From contig JAKPIL010000144.1 in NCBI GenBank assembly GCA_029549845.1, positions 1 through 6,396 of the forward strand: a stretch of DNA of 6,396 nt, given 5' to 3'. Below the pieces are notes generated by a model. That model was not told where the DNA came from. It was given only the letters and a program-made list of their open reading frames with translations, and made no database searches. This stretch comes from a bacterium (lineage in GTDB: Bacteria; Patescibacteriota; Saccharimonadia; Saccharimonadales; UBA4665). The stretch's first letter is position 1, and every line of letters starts with the position of its first letter. Positions 1 through 5,398 of the stretch are shown in pieces. The translations under genes were made by a program, and so were the position numbers.

Positions 1-1
1 T

Positions 2-229
2 GTAGAAGAGTTTTTGCACGACCTGCAGGGACAGCACGATGTTGACCAAAGTAAGCTCCAGACACTTGATGTGGATAGCCGAGAAGGGATTGCGGCGGCA
101 AGTATATACGATGCGGTATCTGTTCCGGCAATCATTGTGACCGATAACGCTGGCGGCTACATACAGAGTTGGATTGGCGAAGAGCTACCGCTTATGCGCG
201 ATGTAGCGGCGTACGTGTACGGTGGCTAG
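2..229 (+). CDS. Thioredoxin-like fold protein, 3' end only
   Basis: The reading frame is already open at the left edge (codons from base 2, VEEFLHDL...) and ends at TAG 227-229, so about 75 C-terminal residues are visible. They read as the second half of a thioredoxin fold: a beta strand ending in 'LDVDSREG', a helix 'IAAASIYDAVS', the segment 'VPAIIVTD' whose V-P is where thioredoxins keep the cis-proline, a last strand pair 'GGYIQSWIGE' and a C-terminal helix. I recall small CPR proteins with the same 'DxDSREG...YD...P' pattern, but I cannot search. Any CxxC motif would lie in the missing half, so redox activity cannot be judged. A TTG at 14 could serve as a start but would remove the first strand, so truncation by the window edge is much more likely. 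The next gene's promoter begins 2 bp after the stop, so this is probably the end of a separate transcription unit. Confidence 0.6.
   Translation, partial: VEEFLHDLQGQHDVDQSKLQTLDVDSREGIAAASIYDAVSVPAIIVTDNAGGYIQSWIGEELPLMRDVAAYVYGG
39..54 (+). repeat. 16-bp direct repeat, copy 1
   Basis: ATGTTGACCAAAGTAA occurs here and again, exactly, at 1173-1188. This copy lies in the thioredoxin-like gene and encodes (D)VDQSK; both copies are read in the same codon phase. Confidence 0.6.
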
Positions 230-231
230 GG

Positions 232-260
232 TTGCGCTTTGGTGGTGGCCGGCGTATGAT
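232..260 (+). promoter_or_regulatory. Sigma70-type promoter of the T-box/ileS operon
   Basis: TTGCGC (232-237) and TATGAT (255-260) are separated by exactly 17 bp. The -10 box matches TATAAT at five of six positions; the -35 box is weak (TTG kept, ACA lost). Transcription would start near 266-268, giving a leader of about 210 nt before the ATG at 477, just ahead of the structured T-box elements. The promoter begins directly after the upstream stop codon. Confidence 0.55.
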
Positions 261-277
261 AACAGATGTAAATGCAC

Positions 278-471
278 TCTAGCTCCCGCTAGATGAGCGG
301 CTATCACCCGCGAAGGCAGTGGAAAGAACAGGGAAACCTCAGTAGATTCCAACGGTTCGGCCCGTCAGACCGGCAACTAAGTGCTAAAAGAATCACTTCT
401 TTTGGAAGCCAGATGGTACCTCCCGAACAACCTGGGATCTGGCAGCTAAAAGAGGTGATTTTTATTTGGAG
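278..471 (+). promoter_or_regulatory. T-box riboswitch, ileS type with ultrashort Stem I
   Basis: A tRNA-Ile-sensing leader. Elements in order: Stem I GCGG (297-300)/CCGC (308-311) with the 7-nt terminal loop CTATCAC presenting AUC at 303-305, an isoleucine codon. Stem II TGGAA (320-324)/TTCCA (347-351) with an internal loop holding GAA (326-328) opposite AGTA (341-344), the S-turn signature, capped by AGG-GAAA-CCT (330-339). Stem IIA ACGG (352-355)/CCGT (362-365), whose loop TCGG (357-360) pairs with CCGG (370-373) as an H-type pseudoknot. Then the antiterminator/antisequestrator domain at 408-443. The specifier in a terminal loop instead of a long Stem I is the ultrashort form known from actinobacterial ileS, which works on translation. 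Uncharged tRNA-Ile (3' ACCA) would pair with TGGT in the bulge and favour expression. Stem pairings were read by eye; a covariance-model search has not been done. Confidence 0.85.
408..443 (+). promoter_or_regulatory. T-box antiterminator/antisequestrator domain
   Basis: Helix A1 is GCCAGA (408-413) with TCTGGC (438-443). The 7-nt bulge is TGGTACC (414-420), helix A2 is TCCC (421-424) with GGGA (434-437), and the loop is 425-433. This is the exact topology of the T-box tRNA-acceptor-end receptor; the first four bulge bases, UGGU, complement the ACCA end of tRNA-Ile. An outer stem of 13 pairs with one G-U (391-403 with 448-460) encloses it and is followed by TTTATTT, so a terminator-like reading is possible. 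Alternatively CTCC (420-423) can pair with the Shine-Dalgarno GGAG (468-471), or ACCTC (418-422) with GAGGT (452-456). Both would break A2, which fits translational control. I favour translation control but cannot exclude termination. Confidence 0.8.
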
Positions 472-476
472 AAAAA

Positions 477-1007
477 ATGAGTGAAGAAGCTAAGCCAGTA
501 ATCCGTACCGCGACACCCGACGATACCTACGCTATACGTAAGTTTCATGCCGCGTCTTGGCTCGACACCTATCCAAATGACAACGCTGGTGCGCCAGAGT
601 CATGGGTGCGCGAGCGATGGGAAAACTGGGATTCACCCGAGAAGCTTCAGGAAAGTCGCGAACTAGTAACAGGCTTTATAGCCGACCCGGATCAGCTATA
701 CGAGGTCGCTGTTGTAAACGACGCAGCCGTTGGGTTTGTGCATGCGACTCGCCACAAGGACGACCAGGAGTTGGGTGCACTGTACGTGGCCCGTGAGTAC
801 CAAGGAACAGGCCTCGCTGCAGAGCTGATGCTGCACGCTGATGCATTTTGGGACGTAAACAGGCCGGTTTATTTGGTGGTCGTCGACTACAATGAACGCG
901 CGAAACGGTTCTATGAGAAGCAAGGCTTTAAAAAAGTTTCAGGATCTGACTATATGCATGCTGATAAGATGCCATCAATCAAAATGAGAAGGGAGCCCAG
1001 AATATGA
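477..1007 (+). CDS. GNAT-family N-acetyltransferase
   Basis: A 176-residue single-domain GNAT enzyme, which transfers an acetyl group from acetyl-CoA to an amine; the substrate cannot be told from sequence. It starts 'VIRTATPDDTYAIRKFH' like RimI-type GNATs (motif C/D beta 1-alpha 1, about 8-25). Beta 4 and motif A follow at about 98-120, with the acetyl-CoA pyrophosphate loop R-E-Y-Q-G-T-G at 106-112 (the Q/R-x-x-G-x-G/A pattern). Motif B is 'YNERAKRFYEKQGF' (138-151), carrying the usual late tyrosine and the N-x-x-A-x-x-F-Y signature. The ATG at 477 has GGAG at 468-471, five bases upstream, and that site can be masked by the T-box leader. It is the first gene of the T-box operon and its TGA overlaps the next ATG (ATGA 1004-1007). 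It may acetylate ribosomal protein or an antibiotic, but nothing here decides that. Confidence 0.9.
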   Translation: MSEEAKPVIRTATPDDTYAIRKFHAASWLDTYPNDNAGAPESWVRERWENWDSPEKLQESRELVTGFIADPDQLYEVAVVNDAAVGFVHATRHKDDQELGALYVAREYQGTGLAAELMLHADAFWDVNRPVYLVVVDYNERAKRFYEKQGFKKVSGSDYMHADKMPSIKMRREPRI

Positions 1008-1597
1008 AAAATATATTAATATATGGCGATTCAAATGTTTGGGGGCAGGACGATAGCCTAAAGCGGTATTCTGCTCAGGTCCGATGGGTGAACCAGCTTC
1101 AAAAACAACTTGGCGATGGCTATGAGATGCAACCTGCCGGGCTCCCAGGAAGGATTGCGGGCAGCTACGATCATGTTGACCAAAGTAAAAATGGGAAAGA
1201 CTCATTTGAAGTCATTTGCAGGCAGGCTTTGCCGCTTGACCTCGTCATCATCGCACTTGGCACAAATGACTGCAAGGATCGGTACAACTCTACTCCAAGC
1301 CAAATATATGATGACTTATTGTGGTACAGAGACGCGGTGGCTCAACTGAACGAGGATGTGTCGGTTGCGCCTGCACGCATTATGTATATTGCTCCACCAA
1401 ACTTCAGGCGTAGCCAGACTTTTGTAGCCAGCGAAGAGAAACAGCAGGCGCTGGTTGCGTTGCTTGAAGGGTCCGGCGAACAAGTAATTATTCCGGGTGA
1501 GATAAGCCTCTCGAGTGACGGGGTGCATTTTTCTCCAGAGGGACATGCAGAAATGAGTAAGCTGATGAAAACTAAATTAACGGAGATGGGAATATGA
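1004..1597 (+). CDS. SGNH/GDSL-family hydrolase
   Basis: A 197-residue SGNH hydrolase, a family of serine esterases, lipases, deacetylases and thioesterases acting on lipids, acyl-CoA or sugar acetyl esters. All four blocks are visible: block I 'IYGDSNVWG' with nucleophile Ser10; block II with the glycine in 'LPGR' near residue 49; block III 'ALGTNDCKD' with G86 and oxyanion Asn88; block V 'SDGVHFSPEGH' with Asp172 and His175 completing the triad. There is no signal peptide or membrane segment, so it should be cytoplasmic. The length is normal for the single-domain form, and the 'GDSNVWG' start is also seen in arylesterase-like members. The start ATG overlaps the GNAT stop (ATGA) and has GGGAG 8 bases upstream (991-995). 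Its own TGA overlaps the ileS ATG in the same way, so translation of the three genes is probably coupled. The exact substrate is unknown. Confidence 0.9.
   Translation: MKNILIYGDSNVWGQDDSLKRYSAQVRWVNQLQKQLGDGYEMQPAGLPGRIAGSYDHVDQSKNGKDSFEVICRQALPLDLVIIALGTNDCKDRYNSTPSQIYDDLLWYRDAVAQLNEDVSVAPARIMYIAPPNFRRSQTFVASEEKQQALVALLEGSGEQVIIPGEISLSSDGVHFSPEGHAEMSKLMKTKLTEMGI
1173..1188 (+). repeat. 16-bp direct repeat, copy 2
   Basis: Exact second copy of the sequence at 39-54, here inside the SGNH hydrolase gene and encoding (H)VDQSK near residue 58. Both copies also have ACGAT just upstream. No third copy was noticed. Confidence 0.6.
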
Positions 1598-4479
1598 AAT
1601 TCAAAGCAAATACACGGCGGAAGGCTATAGAGTACGAGAAGGACCTGGTGTGGTACTGGAAAGAGAACCGGACGTTCGAGAAGTCGGTCGAGCAGCGGCC
1701 AAAAGAGGGTGCGTATGTGTTTTACGATGGGCCACCGTTTATCACGGGCGTGCCACACCACGGTACATTGCTTTCTAGTGTTGCGAAAGACGCGGTGCCA
1801 CGCTACTGGACCATGAAGGGGCGCCGGGTTGAACGCGTTTGGGGCTGGGACTGCCACGGCCTACCGGCGGAAGTATTCACCGAGAAAAAGCTGGGCATAC
1901 AGGATAAACGAGATATTGGCACCAAGATATCGCTTGAAGAATACATCACCACGTGCCGAGACAATATGGTGCAAACGGGTGACTTGTGGGAGAGTACCAT
2001 CGACCGGATTGGCCGCTGGGTGGACTTCAAAGGTGCATACAAAACCATGGATAAAGAGTTCATGGAATCGGTCTGGTGGGCGTTTAAGGAGCTGTACGAA
2101 AAGGGCAAAATATATGAAGGCGAAAAGGTGCTCATGTACTGCACGCGTGACGCCACGCCTATTTCTAAAGCCGAGGTGGCGATGGACAATAGCTACCAGC
2201 AAGATACCGACCCAAGCATCTACGCGTACTTCAAATTGGCAGATTCTGACGAGTTTCTCTTAGCATGGACTACAACACCCTGGACGCTTCCAGCGAACGT
2301 TGCAGTGGCAGTAAAGGGTGACACAGAGTACTCACTGCTCGAGCACGCTGGCAAGCGCTTCTATGTAGCAACGGCGGCGATTGCCAGGGTGATGACCGAC
2401 GAGAGGCATCAGCCATTGGCTTACAACGTTGTAAAAAAGATACAGGGGTCAGAACTGGTTGGAAAAGCCTATGAGCCACTCTTTGAACACCGCGGCGAAG
2501 GTGCGCACCGGGTGCTTGACGCCCACTTTGTGACGGCCGATGACGGTACGGGAATAGTACATGAAGCCCCTGCATATGGTGAGGAAGACTACGTTCTATG
2601 TAAAGAGCACAACATTCCGCTTGTCTCAATTGTGGACGAAAACGGGAACTACACAGAAGGCGCGTGGGAAGGCCAGAACATATGGGACGTGAACAAAGAT
2701 ATTGCTAAGACGTTGCTGGCTGAAGGCAAGGCGCTCAAAATAGAGTACGTTCGCCACGAATACCCGCACTGTCACCGCTGCGGTACGAAGCTCATGTACC
2801 GAGCGCACCCAAGCTGGTTCATGGACATTGCCGGGCAACGCCAGGACATGCTGGAGCAGAACGAAAACATCAATTGGTTCCCGGGGCATGTCAAACATGG
2901 TCGCTTTGCCAAAACTGTCGAGAGTGCGCCGGACTGGAACCTCAGCCGCGACCGCTTCTGGGCTACCGCTATGCCGGTGTGGAAGGGCACGGATGCGGAC
3001 GGGAAGGAGCGCGTGAAGGTCGTGGGTAGTTACGCCGAGCTGAAAGAGCTGAGCGGTGTTGAGCTCGATGATTACCACCGCCCATGGATTGATGACGTAG
3101 AGTTTGACCTAGATGGTGTGCACTACACGCGTATCGACAAGGTCATGGACTGTTGGTTTGAGAGTGGTAGCATGCCATTTGCGCAGTTCCACTATCCGTT
3201 TGAGAACAAAGAGAAGTTTGAGGCTAGTTTCCCGGGTGATTATATAGCCGAATACGTCGGTCAGGTGCGGGCGTGGTTTTACTACCTACACGCCGTATCG
3301 GTGGGGCTGTTCGAGAAGAACTCGTTTTCAAACTGTATCGTGACGGGTACTCTCGCCGGCAACGATGGCCGCAAAATGAGTAAAAGCTATGGTAACTACA
3401 CCGATCCAAACATACTCATGGATGAATACAGTGCCGATGCACTACGATTTTTGCTGCTGAGCTCGCCCGTTATGAGTGGTGAAGACTTTAGCTTGCAAGA
3501 CAAGGATGTGCAAGATATCCAGCGCAAACTGGCGATGGTGTGGAACATGTATGACTTTTTTACAATGTATGCCGAGGTGGATGGCTGGGAGTGGAATGAC
3601 TCGCTCGAAGATCCTTCTAAGGAGTTAACCAACCCGCTTGATACATGGGTGGTGTCACGTTTACATCAACTGCAAGCACAAATGACTACTGATTTAGACG
3701 GTTATAATTTGCCCGATGCCCTCAGTGGCGTCTTGCCGTTTTTGGACGATGCCAGCAACTGGTATGTTCGCCGCAGCCGCAGGCGTTTTTGGAAAAGTGA
3801 CGACGATGCTGACAAGCACGACGCTTACCGCACCTTACACTATGTGCTCGCGCGCCTTAGCATGCTGCTTGCGCCGTTTACGCCGTTTCTGGCAGAAGAA
3901 CTGTACCGGAAACTGACTGGCGGCGAGAGTGTGCATTTGCTTGACTGGCCAGAGCCTGGTGCCGTAGACGAGACAGTACTAGAGCACATGGCACAAACCC
4001 GGAGTGTCATAGAGCAGGGCCTAGCCGCGCGTATGTTCAAGACAGAAACAGAGCCCCAGGTGAAGGTTCGACAGCCCCTTGCAGCCCTGACATACGGCGG
4101 TGACAAACTCGGTGAATACTACGAGGCAATCATTGCCGATGAAGTGAATGTGAAAGAAGTAAAACACGTCAATGAAGTGAAACTGGCTGTTACTGTTGAC
4201 AAAAATATAACACCCGAACTCAAGAGAGAGGGCATGGCCCGCGAGGTAGTACGAGCTGTTCAAAATGCCCGTAAGCAGGCTGGGCTGCAGGTGGATGACC
4301 GGATCGTCTTGCTGCTGACTGCGGAAGATGAAGAACTCATGGCTGCGCTTGCCGAGCACGAGCAGACTATCCAGGCAGAAACGTTAACCCAAACCTTTGT
4401 AGAGCCCGGCACAGGCGCTTTTTGTACCGAAGCGAACATCGAAGGCGTGCGCCTGACCATCGCGCTCAAAAAGGCCTAG
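1594..4479 (+). CDS. ileS: Isoleucyl-tRNA synthetase, eukaryotic-like type 2
   Basis: A 961-residue class Ia synthetase charging tRNA-Ile in the cytoplasm. Domains: Rossmann start with 'YDGPPFITGVPHHGT' (44-58), where the HIGH signature is H55-H-G-T58, followed by 'GWDCHGLPAE'. CP1 editing domain at about 190-390, with the threonine-rich 'WTTTPWTLPANVAVAV' (225-240) and 'GTGIVHEAPAYGEEDY' (318-333), so hydrolysis of Val-tRNA-Ile should be retained. A C-x-x-C knuckle lies at 393-396. 'DCWFESGSMPFAQ' (519-531) precedes KMSKS at 594-598 exactly. The anticodon-binding helical domain contains 'NWYVRRSRRRFWK' (722-734), typical of type 2 enzymes. The C-terminal part is short compared with the roughly 1,030-1,060 residues of actinobacterial or eukaryotic type 2 enzymes, and no C-terminal zinc knot is seen. 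The ATG overlaps the hydrolase stop; GGAG at 1582-1585 is 8 bases upstream. The second half of the HIGH motif is altered (Thr for His). The enzyme is regulated by the T-box at the operon head. Confidence 0.97.
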   Translation: MKFKANTRRKAIEYEKDLVWYWKENRTFEKSVEQRPKEGAYVFYDGPPFITGVPHHGTLLSSVAKDAVPRYWTMKGRRVERVWGWDCHGLPAEVFTEKKLGIQDKRDIGTKISLEEYITTCRDNMVQTGDLWESTIDRIGRWVDFKGAYKTMDKEFMESVWWAFKELYEKGKIYEGEKVLMYCTRDATPISKAEVAMDNSYQQDTDPSIYAYFKLADSDEFLLAWTTTPWTLPANVAVAVKGDTEYSLLEHAGKRFYVATAAIARVMTDERHQPLAYNVVKKIQGSELVGKAYEPLFEHRGEGAHRVLDAHFVTADDGTGIVHEAPAYGEEDYVLCKEHNIPLVSIVDENGNYTEGAWEGQNIWDVNKDIAKTLLAEGKALKIEYVRHEYPHCHRCGTKLMYRAHPSWFMDIAGQRQDMLEQNENINWFPGHVKHGRFAKTVESAPDWNLSRDRFWATAMPVWKGTDADGKERVKVVGSYAELKELSGVELDDYHRPWIDDVEFDLDGVHYTRIDKVMDCWFESGSMPFAQFHYPFENKEKFEASFPGDYIAEYVGQVRAWFYYLHAVSVGLFEKNSFSNCIVTGTLAGNDGRKMSKSYGNYTDPNILMDEYSADALRFLLLSSPVMSGEDFSLQDKDVQDIQRKLAMVWNMYDFFTMYAEVDGWEWNDSLEDPSKELTNPLDTWVVSRLHQLQAQMTTDLDGYNLPDALSGVLPFLDDASNWYVRRSRRRFWKSDDDADKHDAYRTLHYVLARLSMLLAPFTPFLAEELYRKLTGGESVHLLDWPEPGAVDETVLEHMAQTRSVIEQGLAARMFKTETEPQVKVRQPLAALTYGGDKLGEYYEAIIADEVNVKEVKHVNEVKLAVTVDKNITPELKREGMAREVVRAVQNARKQAGLQVDDRIVLLLTAEDEELMAALAEHEQTIQAETLTQTFVEPGTGAFCTEANIEGVRLTIALKKA

Positions 4480-4717
4480 AAACCCCCAAGGACAGTTCAT
4501 AGCATCGAGCGTACCTAACCACTGGACCGTTCTGATGCTATGAGCCCTATACGGCAGCTGCGGGCTCCAATGGTTGTGGTTTGCTGCCCCGTGCCCAGTC
4601 TATGTGCTATTGAAGCTGATCCTCTTAGATGAAACTCTAGGCAACGGTAGCCGTAACCTCGTTGCCTTTACGGTTCCCACACTTCTACAACCCAAGCGCA
4701 CAAACAACACTCCGCCT
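4480..4717. other. Non-coding convergent intergenic region with several hairpins
   Basis: About 240 bp between ileS (plus) and the minus-strand PaaX-like gene, with no convincing ORF on either strand. It is rich in possible stems: TCATAGCATC (4497-4506) with GATGCTATGA (4534-4543), 10 perfect pairs around a 27-nt loop; GAGCCC (4542-4547) with GGGCTC (4562-4567); an alternative GGCAGC (4553-4558) with GCTGCC (4583-4588); GGCAACG (4640-4646) with CGTTGCC (4660-4666); and CCGTAA (4651-4656) with TTACGG (4668-4673), which crosses the previous stem. None is followed by a T-run, so no canonical intrinsic terminator for ileS is visible. It could be a small structured RNA or a set of transcription barriers. 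I do not recognise an RNA family. Confidence 0.45.
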
Positions 4718-4753
4718 GCGACACTTTTGTTACGGCCGTAACAAAAGTGTCGC
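4718..4753. repeat. Perfect 36-bp palindrome, downstream copy
   Basis: Reads gcg + acacttttgttacgg followed by its exact reverse complement, so all 36 bases are self-complementary with no spacer. The central 30 bp (4721-4750) are identical to the palindrome at 5247-5276. It begins 2 bp after the last base of the minus-strand gene's stop codon (CTA 4756-4758 on the plus strand). There is no T-tract beyond the stem on either strand, which argues against an ordinary terminator. Confidence 0.95.
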
Positions 4754-4755
4754 GA

Positions 4756-5235
4756 CTAGAGCTTTATGGGAGCGGCTTCGTACACTTTGACGCAATCTTT
4801 TAACTCTAGTTTCTTCACCGCTTCGGCTAGTACTTTTCTGTGATCGAGATCTGTCACCCAGACACTTTGCTGGACGTATTGGAAATCGAGGCGTTTGAGC
4901 AACCGCCGGAATTCATGTCGCATCATTTTGCGTTCTTCTGGTATGTCAAAAACAACGAGTAGCTGGCCGTTCTCTGGAAGCTTTTCCGCTACGAAAGGCT
5001 GAACCTTCTTCAGGCCTTTTGCGGTAAGCTGCGGAATAGTATCCCCCATGACAATGTAGCCATCGCGAGTGGCTCGACTCATGGTGTCCCGCAGAGTCTT
5101 TTCGGGGTAACCGCTGACCCGCGAGAGTTCGTAGAAGAACTGGCTGGGCTTAAAGCTGAGCAATAGGTTTTGCCGCGAAAGAGGAAGGAATAGGCCGCGT
5201 AGGATGAAATCTGTTGCTGATTTTGGCTGTGACAT
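4756..5235 (-). CDS. PaaX-like protein: winged helix plus Cas2-like domain
   Basis: A 159-residue protein. Residues about 8-80 look like a winged-helix DNA-binding domain: 'ILRGLFL', then 'SGYPEKTLRDTMSRATRDGYI' as helix-turn-helix and 'LTAKGLKKV' as the wing/third helix. This is the layout of PaaX-type N-termini. Residues about 90-159 look like the Cas2-type ferredoxin fold: 'QLLVVFDIPEERKMMRHEFR' with Asp97 at the end of beta 1, where Cas2 has its conserved aspartate, and 'FQYVQQSVWVT' (118-128), matching the Cas2 'Q-x-S-V-F' strand. Cas2-fold domains dimerise, so it should bind a two-fold symmetric site. No CRISPR array, cas1 or other cas gene is in the window, so a CRISPR role is not supported; a transcriptional repressor is the simplest reading. 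ATG 5235 is preceded by only a weak AGG, and the message may be leaderless. Both ends of the gene abut identical palindromes. Confidence 0.8.
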   Translation of the reverse strand: MSQPKSATDFILRGLFLPLSRQNLLLSFKPSQFFYELSRVSGYPEKTLRDTMSRATRDGYIVMGDTIPQLTAKGLKKVQPFVAEKLPENGQLLVVFDIPEERKMMRHEFRRLLKRLDFQYVQQSVWVTDLDHRKVLAEAVKKLELKDCVKVYEAAPIKL

Positions 5236-5241
5236 ACCTAC

Positions 5242-5270
5242 ATACTACACTTTTGTTACGGCCGTAACAA
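5242..5270 (-). promoter_or_regulatory. Putative promoter inside the palindrome, leaderless start
   Basis: Read on the minus strand, TTGTTA (5270-5265) and TAGTAT (5247-5242) are 17 bp apart, each matching the sigma70 consensus at four of six bases. The predicted start point, about 7 nt past the -10 box, falls on or next to the ATG at 5235, giving a leaderless transcript. Nearly the whole promoter sits inside the 36-bp palindrome, so a protein bound there would block RNA polymerase. This is inferred from spacing only. Confidence 0.4.
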
Positions 5271-5279
5271 AAGTGTAGT
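5244..5279. repeat. Perfect 36-bp palindrome, upstream copy (likely operator)
   Basis: Reads act + acacttttgttacgg followed by its exact reverse complement; all 36 bases pair. The core 5247-5276 is identical to the copy at 4721-4750, but the outer three pairs differ while staying complementary (T:A, C:G, A:T here; G:C, C:G, G:C there). It ends 8 bp before the start codon of the minus-strand PaaX-like gene and 54 bp before the rplU -35 box. Its position over the promoter suggests an autoregulatory operator; it could also mark the end of a small mobile unit. Confidence 0.95.
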
Positions 5280-5333
5280 GAGGGGGTGAGGTGGGAGCGA
5301 GGATGGGGCGGTGGGTGGTGAGTAAGGGAAGGG
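5280..5333 (+). other. G-rich strand tract, possible G-quadruplex
   Basis: The plus strand here has only two cytosines in 54 bases and six G-runs of three or more: 5282-5286, 5293-5295, 5305-5308, 5313-5315, 5326-5328 and 5331-5333. The loops are 6, 9, 4, 10 and 2 nt. It lies between the upstream palindrome and the -35 box of rplU, on the non-template strand of rplU and in untranscribed DNA. No coding potential is seen. Some loops are longer than ideal, so quadruplex formation is possible but not certain. Confidence 0.45.
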
Positions 5334-5362
5334 TTTACAAACAGGGGTGTAAGTGATAAACT
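5334..5362 (+). promoter_or_regulatory. Promoter of rplU, extended -10
   Basis: TTTACA (5334-5339) and TAAACT (5357-5362) are 17 bp apart, with TG at 5354-5355 one base ahead of the -10 box (extended -10). The -35 box is five of six and the -10 box four of six. Transcription would begin near 5368-5370, leaving a leader of about 30 nt with AGG at 5388-5390 as the ribosome binding site. Confidence 0.5.
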
Positions 5363-5398
5363 TGGGTGCAATAGTAAACGTAAGGTTAGGTGAAAAGT

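Noticed and set aside
293..484. 63-codon plus-strand open frame starting inside the leader
   Set aside because: It lies wholly on the T-box elements, has no family resemblance and no ribosome binding site; the RNA structure explains the sequence.
1342..1857. 171-codon minus-strand open frame antisense to the hydrolase/ileS junction
   Set aside because: Overlaps two well-supported genes in full, with no recognisable domain or ribosome binding site.
4511..4676. Possible attC (integron cassette) site, from ACCTAAC at 4513-4519
   Set aside because: No matching GTTRRRY partner at a sensible distance and no integrase or cassette array.
4718..4753. Palindrome read as an intrinsic terminator for ileS or for the minus-strand gene
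   Set aside because: No T-run follows on either strand, the same sequence sits upstream of the gene at 5244-5279, and a 36-bp spacer-free palindrome fits a protein site better.
4756..5235. Calling the minus-strand gene a CRISPR Cas2
   Set aside because: The Cas2-like fold is only the C-terminal half, joined to a winged helix as in PaaX proteins; no array, cas1 or other cas gene is in the window, and the two palindromes are not CRISPR repeats.
5390..5398. GTG 5390 as the start of rplU
   Set aside because: It would add three residues absent from the family and overlap the ribosome binding site; ATG 5399 gives the standard L21 start.
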